Part shown: positions 61,599 to 64,000 of the stretch, piece by piece
Position numbering within the stretch: position 1 is the first letter of the stretch
Layout of the letters: each line of letters begins with the position of its first letter
Assembly: GCF_030272615.1 (NCBI RefSeq)
Contig: NC_081405.1
Location: 21,248,047 to 21,312,046, forward strand
Direction: 5' to 3'
Length of the DNA: 64,000 bases
Origin: Cryptomeria japonica
Taxonomy: Eukaryota > Streptophyta > Pinopsida > Cupressales > Cupressaceae
Made by a program: the position numbers and the translations under genes
Notes under the pieces: model-generated
Seen by the model: only the letters and a program-made list of their open reading frames with translations
Database searches by the model: none
What the model was told of the DNA's origin: nothing

Positions 61599-63136
61599 TG
61601 TTGGCAATATTGCATTATAAGAGACAATGAAAGATTGTTGGCATTTCATAAGGATATTGAGAAGGTTGTTGATGATTATGGATATAACTAATTAAAGATG
61701 TTTACTATCTTGATATTATTATTTTGTCATTCATGTCAAGAAATTGATTTTCTAATTCAGTATGATTTTGCCATATCTTGAGAAGTATGATTTAAAAGAG
61801 TATAAAGATGTCGGTAAAAGACATAGGAAAGAATATGATGAATAAGGGGATGAATAAGGTATTCAATGGGCAACTATTACCGAGTTAGACAATGATGAGA
61901 TCATGATGTTGAGATTGTTTTAACATCATACATATGTTGTAAATTGTGAAGGTTAATACTATACTATGTTACCAAGCAAAGAACCTAGTCGGTAAACCCT
62001 AAGGTTATCGCTATCGGTTAATGAAGGCAGAATGTCTACCGAGTGAAGTTTAGTATTCACCGAGTTATACCAAGTTGCTACCGAGTTGTAACCGAGCTAT
62101 AATAGAATACATTAAATGTTTGCATGCATTATTTAATGAAGGAAGTTGATGAGCTGGAATTGATTAAATGATTGGTGAGCCGTGGATAAAGTTTGTTAAT
62201 GAATCTAAGGCAATGGAAAGTCGGCATGAAGATCTACAACGCAGATTGAACCACAATACCCTGGCACAAGTTCCAAGAAATATATGCAAGTTCCAAGGTG
62301 GGGTAAAACATTTTCAGATCGAAAGATGCATTGAACCTAGACAAGATTGAAGATCTGATGGCTATGATTGATCATGGGAAATGTGATCAAGGAGATTAAG
62401 CGGTTACCTAATTGTTTATAAATAGGAAACTGTTGATAAACAATGTATGCGGGCAAGTGTATGCACAAGGATGCTACATAGTGATTACCGAGCACAGAAG
62501 CTTGAAGACCTGTTTGAATAATAGAGTATAGAAGCCTAGCAGATAGACAAGATTAGTTCTATGTCTAGATTGTATTGAACAAATAGGAATCTGCTTTAGC
62601 ATTTTAGATGTGAAGTTGCAAATAGATTTTTATTACTATTATTTTGTGAAAGTGATAGAAAATCTCTTAACTGAGTGGACTTAACAGTCTTATTTGTAAA
62701 ACCCTCTAGCAAGGTGACATTCTGATTGAGTGTTTGAAATCCTTTAACAAGGTCACTTCTAACAAGGTGAAGATCCTAATAGATCTGAGGGAAATCCCTT
62801 AACTGGGTCACATCTAGCAATGTGTATGTAATCTTTAACAGGATTTGCTTTTAACCGAGCATACTCTAGAAGAGCATATTTCTTAATGGGTCCGAAATCC
62901 CACAGTGGTTTTTCCCTATTTGGGTTTCCACGTTAAATCTGGTGTTATGAGGTTTATGATGTTTATATGCTTTTGAGTTTGCATGTTTAATAGTTTTGGT
63001 TATATTACTGATATATATGTTATCGAGGTTGAATCTGATGTTTTTATGTATGATTAAGTTTGTATGATTCACCCCCCACCCCCTCTCATCTTATTGGCTA
63101 TTGGATCTATACTTATATTAAGTATCAGAACTATCA
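61599..63136 (+). repeat. E3 3' LTR (1538 bp)
   Basis: TGTTGGCAATATTGC to AGAACTATCA. TATAAATA at 62417. Differs from the 5' LTR by few substitutions, the missing 23-bp duplication and a longer C-rich run near 63070. Confidence 0.93.
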
Positions 63137-63141
63137 ACCAA
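63137..63141. repeat. E3 target site duplication ACCAA, right copy
   Basis: Exact match to 55359-55363. Confidence 0.9.
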
Positions 63142-63201
63142 TTATAAAATAGCCAAGTTTTGAGGTTGATGTGTCACCTATCTTCCTTGGTCAAAATGCT
63201 T

Positions 63202-63213
63202 GCTCTGATACCA
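63202..63213 (-). promoter_or_regulatory. E5 primer binding site (initiator Met)
   Basis: Minus strand TGGTATCAGAGC, a perfect copia PBS, followed by AAGCA. It lies upstream of the E5 gag once E3 and E2 are removed. Confidence 0.75.
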
Positions 63214-64000
63214 TATTAGAGAATATCATTGATTAACTCTTTAATACCGAATTATTAGTGAGTGGATTTTGCCTTTCTTTAAATTAATGAATTTCACACT
63301 CCGTCGCCTTCCTTAAAAGACAAAAGTTCACTATACAGTTGGGTAAGTGTAACATATACTACTTCCCTTTGAATTTTTGATAGGTACAGCTCCCTCCATT
63401 AGTTATTCAGGGAATAATCTAATTAATTTTAGTTGGTATGCTTTTAACCAGAAAGCACATAAGGCTACCTACTTCATTCTTAGATGAGAGGCTAATGATT
63501 TATACATATTTCAGAGAAAAAATGTTCTTCAAAATACTTCAACATAAGAAATGGAAATGATCGAAACAAAGTTTAAACCACGAGTTCAACTGTTCATAAA
63601 TAAAAATAGTTAAGAGAAATAAAATCACATTTCAAACCCATATCTTTTGAAACATACTGGAAGGAGTCTCAGAATAATAATAATGTTCTGCACTGGAAAG
63701 GTGATCACTGTTGTTTGATTAGATCAATATATGCAAAGATATATCACTACATGAATTCAAAACTCAAAGGTTTCCCTTCTCCCAAAAACAATGCGATCTT
63801 TTGTATATATATTTATCTCATGTAACAAAGACACAACAATACATTTATAAACCTTTTCAATATCAAATTTTTAAAGTCTGATGACTTCCTTCAACAAAAC
63901 AAAACTTCTAAAAACTAGCAAGAAAACTAAGTAAAATCACAAAATTCTAACCAAAAACTAACCCCTATCTTGTCTATCTTAATTTAATTTATAGTCTTTT
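63214..64000 (-). repeat. E5 5' LTR (partial, runs off the window)
   Basis: On the minus strand the LTR would end CTCTAATA at about 63214, next to the PBS. An AT-rich body with a TATA-like stretch (AAATATATATAC near 63800-63815) fits an LTR promoter. The LTR start is not in the window. Confidence 0.5.

Larger units (their letters stand above)
55364..63136 (+). mobile_element. E3: full-length Ty1/copia retrotransposon, decayed
   Basis: 7.8 kb with both LTRs, initiator-Met-type PBS, complete gag-PR-IN-RT-RH order, polypurine tract AAAGGGGGAGAT before the 3' LTR and perfect ACCAA duplications. The polyprotein has about nine in-frame stops and one frameshift, so the copy is dead but structurally complete. 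It inserted in the E5 leader. Confidence 0.95.

Overview
The window is nuclear DNA from a land plant with a large, repeat-rich genome. Evidence: plant-type Ty1/copia and Ty3/gypsy-Tat retrotransposons nested several layers deep, a CCCTAAA telomere-type motif, an initiator-Met PBS after copia LTRs and an 18-nt match to the plant tRNA-Trp 3' end after two gypsy-type LTRs. A gymnosperm would fit, but nothing here proves it. I see no host gene, tRNA, rRNA or CRISPR array. Essentially all coding sequence is retroelement protein, mostly broken by in-frame stops. Element names below (E0 to E7, LTR-A) are local labels.

Layout. 1-5.7 kb: E0, a decayed Ty3/gypsy Tat-type pol (RT, RNase H, second archaeal-type RNase H, integrase with GPY motif), followed by a purine-rich tract and a decayed minus-strand coiled-coil ORF. 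5.99-7.47 kb: minus-strand solo copia LTR with perfect TSD GAAAC. 8.61-24.82 kb: one long copia-type LTR (LTR-A) cut into three pieces by E1 (9294-19927, TSD GAAGG) and by a solo LTR (21102-24288). E1 is a gag-protease-only element whose 5' LTR holds a 2.8-kb mitochondrial-like insertion. 24.8-27.9 kb: a decayed unrecognised ORF of about 1000 codons. 27.9-37.3 kb: copia element E6, mostly deleted, carrying nested E7 (LTR, three PBS-like repeats, gag, an acidic tail ORF, no pol). 37.6-42.3 kb: copia element E4 with 0.36-kb LTRs and the end of a sister copy just upstream. 43.2-64 kb: minus-strand copia E5, split by E2 (46611-55106, minus, TSD CCACT) and by E3 (55364-63136, plus, TSD ACCAA), the best preserved copia element.

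The most interesting content is the E1/E2 pair. They are different families on opposite strands, yet both have an identical 18-nt tRNA-Trp-type PBS with the same TTT spacer, the same polypurine tract and TGTAGC LTR start, a second G-rich tract upstream, one in-frame stop between the first ORF and the protease, no RT/RNase H/integrase, and a family of GC-rich palindromes (GGACC...GGCGCC...GGTCC type) repeated in the LTRs and, in E1, in the untranslated leader. They look like non-autonomous elements that must borrow pol from a partner. The palindromes are good candidates for RNA dimerisation, packaging or promoter signals. LTR comparison by eye gives about 2% divergence for both E1 and E2, so both are fairly recent insertions and the organelle-like insert in E1 is younger still.
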